From: Amoebophrya sp. AT5.2
Lineage: Eukaryota; Sar; Dinophyceae; Syndiniales; Amoebophryaceae
Length of the DNA stretch: 12,666 nucleotides
NCBI GenBank assembly: GCA_005223375.1
Contig: RXOD01005748.1
Coordinates: forward strand, 1 to 12,666
Direction: 5' to 3'
In this document: positions 1-7,339 of the stretch, piece by piece
Position numbering within the stretch: the first letter of the stretch is position 1
Layout: every line of letters starts with the position of its first letter
Position numbers and translations under genes: made by a program
Notes under the pieces: model-generated
Seen by the model: the letters and a program-made list of their open reading frames with translations, nothing else
What the model was told of the DNA's origin: nothing
The model's database searches: none

Positions 1-546
1 AATCTGCGACGGCGCCGCGGGAAGCGGGGGCTTCGTTACCGCTCCCGAAGTAGGAGCATCATCTGCTTCTTCTCTTTCTTCTGCTTCTTGTTTTTCTGCT
101 TCCTTCGGCGACGGAGGTGGAAGCGCTGATGTCCGACGAGAAACTACACCTTGCGCTGCATCAGAGGTAGCGGCGGCAGCAGCTGTTGGTGGAGTTTGTT
201 CTCCTGTGCTACCAGCGCCCGTGCCTCCAGCTCGTCCAGCAGCCTGATTTGCAGCCGCAACACTTGCTGCACCGCCCCCGACTTCCGCCCCCCGCAGCGG
301 CCCTCCCTGCACGCAGTCGTCATCCTTTCGGGCAGCGGCGTGCTTGGTCTCGAGCAGGGAGGGCCTGGTCTCCAGCAGCGGCGTGGTTGAGTAAATTACC
401 TTTTCGCCCCCGCGCGCCAGGGTCGCGGGGGCTGGGGGCATTGGGCTTCTTGGCTGTCCGGGGACGGCGTAGTCCGTCGGCTGCTGCTGCAGCAACGGCA
501 CCCGCCGCTGCACAAAGTTACGCAGCAGAATCCGCCGCAGCTGCAT
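1..546 (-). CDS. Unidentified Ala/Pro-rich protein, N-terminal part, runs off left edge
   Basis: I do not recognise this gene. A minus-strand frame is open from an ATG at 546 to the edge at position 1, giving 182 codons without a stop, so the C-terminus lies outside the window. The N-terminus (MQLRRILLRNFVQRR) is Arg-rich and could form an amphipathic helix, as in organelle targeting peptides; this is only a resemblance. The middle contains a repeated short phrase (PLLETRPSLLETK) and a Gly/Ala-rich stretch. The last third is low complexity: an Ala run, then a charged stretch with EAEKQEAEEREEADD, then Pro/Ala. Two in-frame TAG codons lie just upstream of the ATG, so ATG 546 is the simplest start. 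A small 54-nt intron at 603-550 could remove both stops (see findings). A competing 81-codon frame at 641-396 overlaps, but it is Cys-rich and ends early, so I prefer the frame that stays open. Orientation matches every other gene here. Confidence 0.45.
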   Translation of the reverse strand, partial: MQLRRILLRNFVQRRVPLLQQQPTDYAVPGQPRSPMPPAPATLARGGEKVIYSTTPLLETRPSLLETKHAAARKDDDCVQGGPLRGAEVGGGAASVAAANQAAGRAGGTGAGSTGEQTPPTAAAAATSDAAQGVVSRRTSALPPPSPKEAEKQEAEEREEADDAPTSGAVTKPPLPAAPSQI

Positions 547-1301
547 ACCCTAGGCCCTCTAGTGAGGTAGTGTAAAGTAGGTGAAGTGCTCGTTAGTGTC
601 CACGTCGAAACGCCCCGACCAAACCGGGATCTCATATGCAAGTTATAGACACCCTCTTCTCAGACGTGAAGATGAAGAACACCGTGAGGAATAATATCAT
701 ACGTTCTCGATATCTTCTACCTGAACAATTGAGTGGAAAAGGAAAAAGTTAAACGAGTATTCCGGGCAGAAATCACAAAAGAAAAAGGTCGGGATGCGCT
801 ACAAAACATCTGTGAGTTGGTTGATTTTCATGCGAGTTGGCAATTAATTTCATCGGCTAAGTGCAAACGGAAGCCTGATGACAACGCTAATCGAGCCGCA
901 ACTACGGATACGGAATTCGAAAAATTACAACGTACTGCGATCCACTCGCGGAGGCATCTCGAAAAATCCGATTTCCGGAAAATAATCGGCAGAGCGATCT
1001 AGACGGAAGCAGACACTGCGGCGGAAGTGGATAGCGATGAATTCAGACGGCGCGGCATCGCACGACACGTCCATCGCTACATCGTCCTCGTCGCTGTGTC
1101 ACACGCCGTGCGGCCTTCGACTTCGGCCGAGGGGGAAAGCCGTTTTTTTCGACTTTGACCATTTTGGTCGAGGGCTTCTCCTTGAAGGACCTTCGGCCAT
1201 CAGATTACCTCGTGGTCTCTTGTGAGATCATTCTCATTGATTTTTGTCATCCCGATGCTATAGCTTACATCCACTGATAGGTTCATCGCCCGTCTCCATA
1301 G
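547..1301. other. Spacer between the left partial gene and the 768-aa gene
   Basis: No convincing gene. A 90-codon plus-strand frame at 733-1002 has no in-frame ATG and follows a TGA directly. A GC-rich inverted repeat (CGGCC...GGCCG, about 1111-1129) is followed by a run of seven T at 1143-1149. A perfect palindrome GACCATTTTGGTC lies at 1157-1169. The stretch should hold the 3' end of the 768-aa gene and the promoter/5' UTR of the left gene, both on the minus strand. Confidence 0.5.
1139..1152 (-). promoter_or_regulatory. T-run motif GCCGTTTTTTTCGA, copy 1 (possible 3'-end signal)
   Basis: The 14-mer GCCGTTTTTTTCGA is identical at 8238-8251 and nearly identical at 4313-4326 (GTCG plus eight T and CGA). 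On the coding strand it reads TCGAAAAAAACGGC. Here it lies about 150 nt downstream of the stop of the 768-aa gene. At P1 and P2 it lies within 20 nt downstream of the stop. The P1 and P2 copies share descent through the duplication, but this copy is in an unrelated context. A role in mRNA 3'-end formation is inference. Confidence 0.25.
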
Positions 1302-3608
1302 CTAGCTGCTTGTTTCGCAGCAATTCTCTAGGCTCTGCGCGCTCATCGTGTCTTTGCCTTCCTCGGTTTTGTCCAGCTTGTAGCTTTGCTCTTCTTCTTC
1401 TTCTGTGCCCCCCGCATGAGGATTTTTGGGTCCCGGCGTAGCATCGCCTCCAGCATTCATTGCCTCCAGCATGCGCTGCAAGTCCTTTGTGTAGTCGTCC
1501 GCTGCCGCTTTCGCTCTCTCTAGTGCCACCGCCCTCTCGTCCCCGCACGCGCATTGCGCGTAGCACGCCTCCGATCCATCCATCACCCTTTGCAGACCAT
1601 CGCTCCGGGAATTGTGGGAGGAAGAACCCCCCATGATGAGAGGCAGAACCTCCACCCTGCACGAGGCTATGTCGTTTTTGTCAAAGGGGAAGCCGGGCTT
1701 TCGCATCCGCCCCACCCACGAGTAGTCCGGGTGGTCTTCGCGCCGCGTGTCCATGACCGCGTTCTGCAGCAAGTGCGCGTAGCTCAACTTCGCCGGCGCC
1801 CCCTCCACCCTTCGTGAGAAGAGTGGCGACAAATTTTCCTCATACAGTTTCAAGAACTGCCTCTGCACCTCCAGCGAGCGCGTCAACGCGTGCAGCACGT
1901 AGCGCCACGAGAAAAGCTTCGAGCACAGCTTGGTGCGATTTGTATTTGTGTCCGCCATTTTCACCTCGTAGTGGAACCCAGTGTCTCCCGCGTCGCACAA
2001 AACCGCAGCGGGACCTTCTTGGTTCGAAAATTCGTAAGGCCGCAGGCAGCTCCCGAAGCAGGTGGTTCTCGCCGTCTTCACGGGTCCTCCCCCTCCTCCG
2101 TGCGGCTCGCTCCTCGACCACGACTCGCAATTCAGCGATTCTTCCTGCTCGGGGGCACTAACTTCTTCAGGTGTTGATGAGGGACTAACTTCTTCAGGGG
2201 TCCCGACAGCACCACTACCCGTCGGGGTTGGTCGCGCCGGCTGCGGCGCTGGGCGGTGGTCGGTTGTCGGTGTCGGTCTGGGTCGCGGGGCCGGCTCTGG
2301 GTCGCCGACGCCCAAATGCACCAGCCCGACAACCGCTCCCGCCGCGGGACTCACTGCTCCGGCAGCCAATTGCGCGATCTGCCATGGGGATGGGAATGAT
2401 TGCTTCTCAGAAGCTGTGGCAGTTGCGGCGGTTCGGAGCTGCGCCAGTTGCAACAGGCTACCCCGCTTTGATGGCATCAATCGAGAGGTAAAATTGTTTT
2501 CGAAAGAACCCGGAGTCCGGGGACCACCGATGGAACTGGAATCCTCGCTGACCTCCACCACTTGGAGTTGCTTTCGCCGCTCCTTTCTCCGATCCCGCGG
2601 AGGACCGTCGGCGCCGGACTTCTCCGTAGAATCATCACCAGGGACGACGAGTTGTGGACCCTCCTTCATCTTCTCGGTAGCCAGGACGGCGAAGGAGGAT
2701 GTGCTCGTCTGCTCTGCCGCTTGTTCGCCGTGCTGACGCAGAAGATCTCCCGCCTGCAACTTTTCGCGGAGCAACTTGACGAAGGTGGCCGGCGGCCGCC
2801 CGCGCACGCCCAGGCAGATTCGCTCCGTAGTTGTTTCATCTTCACCTCCGCTAGAGGTCGTTCTTTTGGTCGTTCTCGTTTCCGTCCACGCGTACGCGAC
2901 GCAACCGAAGGTGGTTTCGCATCCCTTTCGGCAGCTTTCTTCGTCTTTCTCGAACTCGTCCCCGGCGTTCGCGTACTTAGCGCTGGGAAACTGGAACACA
3001 CGCGACAGCACTTCCACGATCCGCTCGTCCACTTCGCTCGGCATCGGAGAAGTGGTCCTCGAGAATAGGTCGGTTTTTCGCTCGCGCAGCTTCTGCCGGA
3101 AGGCGTCGTCCGGCAGCTCGTCGAAGAGCCTACTTGTTTGTGTTTCCGTCTCCTGAGGTAATGATCGAGCTGGGGGATCGTTTCCCCCTCCACCGCCGCC
3201 TCCTCGAAGTGGGCTCACGGCATCGGCGAACACTTCGAGCAGGCGGCGGTAGTCGAGCACTAATTCCCGATACTCGGAGTCGGGGGAGGACTCGTGAGGA
3301 CCCACCAGTGGATTGGCGGGGGAGCAGTGTTTGGCAGGAGGCATCAGATTTTTCCCTGAAGATGCCGGGAGGCGGTCGCTCGGAGAGGAGGATTTCCTCC
3401 GGTGCTGCTGTCCGATGTTCTGGAGAGTGGAGAAGGAGAAGGCATATGCACTTTGCTTTTGCAGGGAAAGCAATCGGATTTTCAACAGGATGGAAAGCGG
3501 AGAGCAGTAGAATGTCAGTAAGCAGTAGAATGAGACTCTACAGAGGACCGCATGGAGCCGCTTGGCGAGTCCTCGCAGCCCGCAGGAGCGGTCGGTGCAG
3601 CCGCTCAT
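1302..3608 (-). CDS. Unidentified 768-aa anchored or secreted protein with Cys clusters and a PAN/apple-like motif
   Basis: I do not recognise this gene as a named family. The frame runs from ATG 3608 to TAG 1302 without an intron. Residues about 19-50 are strongly hydrophobic with interspersed Cys (LLTFYCSPLSILLKIRLLSL), which suggests a signal anchor or long signal peptide. Residues 135-142 are a Gly run. Residues 226-265 (CRKGC, FGCVAYAW, then ICLG after a Thr/Ser/Glu loop) resemble the Cys pattern of small PAN/apple modules, which in other proteins bind protein or carbohydrate. Residues 335-347 are Arg/Lys-rich. Residues 436-463 are Pro-rich, followed by a doubled TPEEVS. The C-terminal third (about 515-715) holds two more Cys groups (C517, C521, C538, C562 and C650, C682, C686, C688) around predicted helices, then an acidic tail with EEEEE. 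It is most likely extracellular or in the endomembrane system. The reading frame is firm; the function is unknown and the PAN resemblance is motif-level only. Confidence 0.82.
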   Translation of the reverse strand: MSGCTDRSCGLRGLAKRLHAVLCRVSFYCLLTFYCSPLSILLKIRLLSLQKQSAYAFSFSTLQNIGQQHRRKSSSPSDRLPASSGKNLMPPAKHCSPANPLVGPHESSPDSEYRELVLDYRRLLEVFADAVSPLRGGGGGGGNDPPARSLPQETETQTSRLFDELPDDAFRQKLRERKTDLFSRTTSPMPSEVDERIVEVLSRVFQFPSAKYANAGDEFEKDEESCRKGCETTFGCVAYAWTETRTTKRTTSSGGEDETTTERICLGVRGRPPATFVKLLREKLQAGDLLRQHGEQAAEQTSTSSFAVLATEKMKEGPQLVVPGDDSTEKSGADGPPRDRRKERRKQLQVVEVSEDSSSIGGPRTPGSFENNFTSRLMPSKRGSLLQLAQLRTAATATASEKQSFPSPWQIAQLAAGAVSPAAGAVVGLVHLGVGDPEPAPRPRPTPTTDHRPAPQPARPTPTGSGAVGTPEEVSPSSTPEEVSAPEQEESLNCESWSRSEPHGGGGGPVKTARTTCFGSCLRPYEFSNQEGPAAVLCDAGDTGFHYEVKMADTNTNRTKLCSKLFSWRYVLHALTRSLEVQRQFLKLYEENLSPLFSRRVEGAPAKLSYAHLLQNAVMDTRREDHPDYSWVGRMRKPGFPFDKNDIASCRVEVLPLIMGGSSSHNSRSDGLQRVMDGSEACYAQCACGDERAVALERAKAAADDYTKDLQRMLEAMNAGGDATPGPKNPHAGGTEEEEEQSYKLDKTEEGKDTMSAQSLENCCETSS
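2157..2201 (-). repeat. Tandem repeat encoding TPEEVS twice
   Basis: Inside the 768-aa gene, ACTTCTTCAGG (plus strand) occurs twice about 30 nt apart and encodes TPEEVSPSSTPEEVS. It lies between the Pro-rich linker and the C-terminal Cys-containing region, and looks like a locally expanded linker. Confidence 0.6.
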
Positions 3609-3820
3609 GGGTATAATTTAAAAAAATGACCGGGCTCTCCGACACGCCTAAAAACCACGATAAAATGGAGAAAAGAAACTCTGATCCGGGGAGATCTCAC
3701 TGGTTCTCTTGATCTAGCGGGGAAAAAAAAAAAATAAGAGTCGCCACAAGTGGTCGCACACAAGGCTGCACAGAAATCGATCGATTGGTCAATGATTTGA
3801 TGATGGATTCGAGGACTAAA

Positions 3821-3874
3821 CGGAAATCAATGGAGGCGAACCAAAAGCAACGGAAATCAAGGCAAACCAAAAGC
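3821..3874. repeat. Short imperfect direct repeat in the spacer
   Basis: Two units start with CGGAAATCAA and end with AACCAAAAGC (3821-3850 and 3851-3874). The second unit lacks about five internal bases. No function is apparent. Confidence 0.6.
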
Positions 3875-4312
3875 CATGCCCAAACAGCAACAATGCAAAT
3901 CGTAATCGAATCACTTACGTAGTGCACACTGCGATCATCCATGGCGGAAGTGTAGAGTAGTGGGCATCCGATCGGATTCGGAAACGAAAAATCTAAATCA
4001 CACCCGATATAATAAAGATGAACGCGATTACCCTTCCGCCACCGCCGAAGCTCCGATATAAATTTATTAAAGGTCAGGAGCGCGATTTCCGAGGCGTTCA
4101 CTGCGTTCCTCAGCTTTGCGCCGATGCTCCGATAAATATCAATCTTCGTCTTCGACAATCGACATCAGAAAAATATGAGGACCACTGCTGCTGTGTACTT
4201 GCTTATAGTGTAAGTAGAGCTTCGCACGGCCTCGCTTAGTTACTGCTCACTTACAACTGTTCTTATCGATTAACTAAGTCTCGAGCAAGATCTTCACGCG
4301 CAATAGCTGAAA

Positions 4313-4328
4313 GTCGTTTTTTTTCGAA
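4313..4328 (-). promoter_or_regulatory. T-run motif, copy 2, immediately after the P1 stop
   Basis: GTCG plus eight T plus CGAATT, directly downstream of TAG 4334-4332 on the coding strand. The unit 2 counterpart is at 8238-8254. On the coding strand AATAAA also occurs just before and into the P1 stop region (TTAATAAAGTAG); P2 lacks that AATAAA. It is a possible 3'-end element. Confidence 0.25.
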
Positions 4329-4331
4329 TTA

Positions 4332-7289
4332 CTACTTTATTAATCCGAAACTGAGCGCCCCGTGTGAATCCATTTCCAGCTCCGCTTTTCGGTTCGAGCG
4401 AAAATCCGTTTTTTCGATTTCTTCCCCGTGATCCGCATGATTCTGCGCCACCATGTTGAAGAACTCGTGTGCTTCTTCGGAGTAAAGTGAGTCTTCGACA
4501 GGGGCTCCCGCTTCCCCGCGAGGAATAGTTGCTGCCTTTCTCCCGCTCGCGGTCGGGCTTGTTGGTTTTTCACCCTTCTTTTTAGTCTTCTTCTTCTTCG
4601 GCTTTGCTACTGCTGCTGCAGTTACTGCGGCGTTTGTCCTCGCGCCGGACTCATCTCGTCCTGCCGAAAGTAGGGCTGCCGAGGTCCCGCCCGGTCCGGA
4701 TGCAGTCGCCGTGGAGGACGAGTTGCTCCCCGCGCTCTCGTCCTGGGGACGCGGACGACAACAGCAGCCCAACACGCAAATCGCGCCAAGACAGCCAAAA
4801 CAGACGGCAGCCGCGACGAAGATGCCCACGAGAAGCAGTGGGAATGCAGGGCGGTCGTCGTCTTTTTCGTGTTGCTCGTCATCGTCCCGCAGCTCGTCTT
4901 TTGGCCCAGCACTGCCGGTTGTCGCATTTCGTAAAGCTCTTTTTTCAACTTCTGCTGAGTGGTCCACGGCCCCTCGCCTTGATGTCCCCATTCCGTCAGC
5001 ATTCGAATGATCGGCTTTTTTGTTGCGTTTTGTTTCCTCTTCTCGTTTTTCTCGCGCATTGTGGTTCTCCTTCTCGAGTTGTGGTTGGTGGTGGTTCTGC
5101 TTCGAGCGGAGGGGCGCGGGGCTGGGGGTGGGCGGCACCTGCTTTTTTTTTTGCACCTGCTTTCTGCTCTCCTTCACTCCCGGGGAGGGCACACAGATGC
5201 CCCATGCGTTGTCTGAGGGCACCGACTGCCCGTTCAATCCCTGACACGTGCTGAAGTAGGCTTTGTCTTGCCACAGGAAGCAGCCCGTGTTCGGCCAATT
5301 TCCCCGGCACTCGCCCGCCGCAGACGCGTCCTCGGAGTACGTGTACTTCTTTCCACCCTCCACTGTCGGGCCAAAAACGCACTCGTCTCTGCCCATCGGC
5401 TGCCACCCTGTCTCGCAGTTCGCATCATTCTGTTTCAGAACGCGGGCAGGGGGCGCGGCCGCGGGCACACAGATGCCTAAGTGAGCGTACTGAGGGGGTA
5501 AGTTATTATACGTCGTCTGCCCGTAGCTTCGCATACATGTGCTCAAGTAGGCTTTGTATTGCCACAGGAAGCAGCCATAGTTCGGCCACCACTGATTCCG
5601 GCACTCGCCCACTGTTTTCGCGTCCTCGGCGAACGTGTATTTCTTTCCGTTCACTGTCGGGCCAGCTACGCAGTCGACTCTGCCCATCGGCTGCCACCCT
5701 GTCTCGCAATTTGCACCGTCCTGCATCAGAAGGACTGCTGTTGCGGTCGTTGTGGTCGTTGTGGTCGTTGTGTTCTCTCTCACCTTCACTTTGAGAGTGT
5801 ACAATTTTCGCCACGCGAGTAAGCCATCTTGAATCATTGCGCAGCGTATGCCGTGCTGATCTCCTCTGGTGTTGTACTTGGGACAAGACGTGCCTGGCAC
5901 ACGCTCATCATGAGCAAAATGCGTGCCCTCGCTTTTGATCAGGAAGGGCTGCTTGTGCCGGTCCTTGTCCCCTTGGTTGTCGTACTGCTCTGTGACGAAG
6001 ACATCAGACGCGTCGCCATTGGCCAAGAATTTGTCGTAGATATACTCAATGGTGAACTCTTCGCCGGCGCCAACGAAGTCACAGGGGAGATCGTAATACT
6101 TGGCGGTTTTGGAGAGGGTGTACGTCTTCTCCGCCCCCTTCCCCTGCTTGCACTTGAGCCGGACCTCTTCGGTACCGCTCTTCCCGCGCAGCTTCACTCG
6201 TTCTACGCCTCCACCGTCATGGTGCCTTTCGTGTTCGTCCTTTGGCGCTTCGTAATGGTGTCTTTCGTCCTCCGGCGCTTCGTCATGGTGTCTTTCGTCG
6301 TTTTTCCCTCCGTGCTCCGTGCTTGCTGTAGCTGTTGTGGTCGTTGTGTTAGAAGAAGTTGCATTCGTGTCCTCCGTTATTTCCTCGTCATTGTGTTCGA
6401 TGCCGAACGCCCCACTCCCACCGCAGCTACTTCCAGCATTGTCGCGGCTCGGTCTTGTGTCTTTCGACTTGTTGTCCTCGAGCCATTCGTCGGCTGTCAG
6501 CGCGCCGGGTGCTGCTGCCTTCGAGGGGTCGGGCTGTTGATCTTGATCTTGTTCGACCAAGGATGAGGAGGTCTGCGGCGCTTGAGCTGCTTGATAGAGT
6601 GGGTCGTCCTCCGCAGAGAATGCTGCTGCTGAGCCACCTCCATCCAATGCGCCGTGGTGGGGTTCGTCGTGCTCCTGCTTCCGCTTCGCGCGGAGGGGCG
6701 TGGCCGGCGCCTGCTTACTGCCGTAGAAGCTGCTCCCATGCACTTCGGACAACTTTTGGGGCCTCATGCTCCTCTTCAGCAAGCTGTGCCCCCCCGCGAC
6801 GAGTGCTCCGTGACGAGTGCTTGTGCTCCCCACAGCCGCGTGGCGCTCGGCGTCAGTTCTTCCCGAAGCAGAAAAAGGCTCGATCATGTCAGCAGTAGCA
6901 GTAGGCTCGGCTAGGTATCTTCGATCTTGGTGCTGCGAGAATGAGAAAGCTGCGTCTCGCGAGGGGCCGTCATGCGACGAATGCAGATCATCCTGGTCAT
7001 GGCGGTCCCCTGAAGACCCAGCACCCCCAGACACCGACGGCTCCAGCTCCACCCGGGGCGACAGGAGGAGAAATTCTTGACCATGTTGGGGCGTTCTTGT
7101 TCCTGAGGTTCTGAGCCCTCGTCCGGGCCTGCGAATCATCTTATTTGCCTCCCTCAACGAGGTGCTCGTCTTCTTCTTGCGGTCATAAGAGGGGGCTGGA
7201 TCAAAGGGCACGAAACTCGTATCCCTCAAAGATGTCTGGGCCCCCATGCACAAACGCACCGCAGTCAGAGTCCGCGCCGCGGTCCGCAT
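4332..7289 (-). CDS. P1: 985-aa single-pass membrane protein with Cys-rich ectodomain repeats
   Basis: Not a family I can name. The frame runs from ATG 7289 to TAG 4332 with no intron. In order: N-terminal block shared with P2 (1-212; ARTLTAVRLCMGA, MIEPFSASGRTDAERH); low-complexity acidic linker with His-rich ERHH repeats (about 331-358); a four-Cys domain (about 366-505; C380, C403, C469, C483); nine Thr; two homologous six-Cys repeats (C528-C607 and C625-C699); a basic linker; an acidic juxtamembrane stretch; one transmembrane helix (about 815-840); a Cys cluster; and a Ser/Ala-rich tail with a Lys run (KPKKKKTKKK). Acidic residues before the helix and basic ones after it predict an outside N-terminus and a cytosolic tail. 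No obvious N-terminal signal peptide is present, which is odd for such a large ectodomain; an unseen upstream exon is possible. In-frame TAG lies a few codons upstream, so ATG 7289 is the first available start. Inferred role: surface or secretory-pathway protein with a binding ectodomain. Confidence 0.85.
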   Translation of the reverse strand: MRTAARTLTAVRLCMGAQTSLRDTSFVPFDPAPSYDRKKKTSTSLREANKMIRRPGRGLRTSGTRTPQHGQEFLLLSPRVELEPSVSGGAGSSGDRHDQDDLHSSHDGPSRDAAFSFSQHQDRRYLAEPTATADMIEPFSASGRTDAERHAAVGSTSTRHGALVAGGHSLLKRSMRPQKLSEVHGSSFYGSKQAPATPLRAKRKQEHDEPHHGALDGGGSAAAFSAEDDPLYQAAQAPQTSSSLVEQDQDQQPDPSKAAAPGALTADEWLEDNKSKDTRPSRDNAGSSCGGSGAFGIEHNDEEITEDTNATSSNTTTTTATASTEHGGKNDERHHDEAPEDERHHYEAPKDEHERHHDGGGVERVKLRGKSGTEEVRLKCKQGKGAEKTYTLSKTAKYYDLPCDFVGAGEEFTIEYIYDKFLANGDASDVFVTEQYDNQGDKDRHKQPFLIKSEGTHFAHDERVPGTSCPKYNTRGDQHGIRCAMIQDGLLAWRKLYTLKVKVRENTTTTTTTTTATAVLLMQDGANCETGWQPMGRVDCVAGPTVNGKKYTFAEDAKTVGECRNQWWPNYGCFLWQYKAYLSTCMRSYGQTTYNNLPPQYAHLGICVPAAAPPARVLKQNDANCETGWQPMGRDECVFGPTVEGGKKYTYSEDASAAGECRGNWPNTGCFLWQDKAYFSTCQGLNGQSVPSDNAWGICVPSPGVKESRKQVQKKKQVPPTPSPAPLRSKQNHHQPQLEKENHNAREKREEETKRNKKADHSNADGMGTSRRGAVDHSAEVEKRALRNATTGSAGPKDELRDDDEQHEKDDDRPAFPLLLVGIFVAAAVCFGCLGAICVLGCCCRPRPQDESAGSNSSSTATASGPGGTSAALLSAGRDESGARTNAAVTAAAVAKPKKKKTKKKGEKPTSPTASGRKAATIPRGEAGAPVEDSLYSEEAHEFFNMVAQNHADHGEEIEKTDFRSNRKAELEMDSHGALSFGLIK
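5193..5417 (-). repeat. Six-Cys Trp-rich repeat B in P1
   Basis: Encodes P1 residues 625-699. Cys at 625, 637, 661, 670, 682 and 699. It shares CETGWQPMGR, a GPTV..GKKYT segment, GEC, GCFLWQ.KAY, STC and GICVP with repeat A. It differs from repeat A by a short indel and a shorter last loop. Confidence 0.85.
5469..5708 (-). repeat. Six-Cys Trp-rich repeat A in P1
   Basis: Encodes P1 residues 528-607. Cys at 528, 540, 563, 573, 585 and 607. Six Cys in matching positions in both copies predict three disulfides per repeat in an oxidising compartment. The Trp in GWQPMG and FLWQ is conserved between copies. I do not recognise the family. Repeats A and B are also clearly alike at DNA level, which indicates an internal duplication. 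Confidence 0.85.
5745..5771 (-). repeat. Triplicated 9-mer GGTCGTTGT (poly-Thr tract)
   Basis: Three perfect tandem copies of GGTCGTTGT encode nine consecutive Thr between the four-Cys domain and repeat A of P1. It is a microsatellite-type linker, possibly O-glycosylated if exported. Confidence 0.85.
6216..6296 (-). repeat. ERHH/EAP tandem repeat in P1
   Basis: About three degenerate units of 24-27 nt encode DERHHDEAPE, DERHHYEAPK and DEHERHHD. The plus strand shows ATGGTGTCTTTCGTC twice with the same spacing. The result is a highly charged His-rich linker, unique to P1 within this window. Confidence 0.75.
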
Positions 7290-7339
7290 CTTTATCTTTT
7301 GGGCGGCGGACTACGAGAACCCGGTGTGAAGCAACCGAT

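Larger units (their letters stand above)
3609..4331. other. Spacer between the 768-aa gene and P1
   Basis: AT-richer stretch without a convincing gene. A 153-codon minus-strand frame (4158-3697) lacks an ATG at its start and has no recognisable features. It contains a run of 12 A at 3723-3734 and a short direct repeat at 3821-3874. On the minus strand, a T-rich tract ending in TTTTTAG (AG at 3649-3648) lies 39 nt upstream of ATG 3608. It could be a splice or trans-splice acceptor for the 768-aa gene; this is inference. Confidence 0.5.

Noticed and set aside
733..1002. 90-codon plus-strand open frame (EKEKVKRVFRAEITKEKGRD...)
   Set aside because: Starts at GTG right after TGA, has no in-frame ATG, lies on the strand opposite to all other genes, and shows no recognisable motif.
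1157..1169. GACCATTTTGGTC resembling the core of the dinoflagellate spliced leader (CCATTTTGG)
   Set aside because: Only the 9-nt core matches and flanking bases differ. It is a perfect palindrome that can arise by chance, and no leader donor GT follows at the proper place.
2062..2736. 224-codon plus-strand open frame
   Set aside because: Antisense shadow of the 768-aa gene; the peptide is low complexity without motifs.
3697..4158. 153-codon minus-strand open frame in the spacer
   Set aside because: Begins with TTG, crosses a poly-A/T tract and a direct repeat, and has no domain features. Hydrophobic parts come from T-rich DNA.
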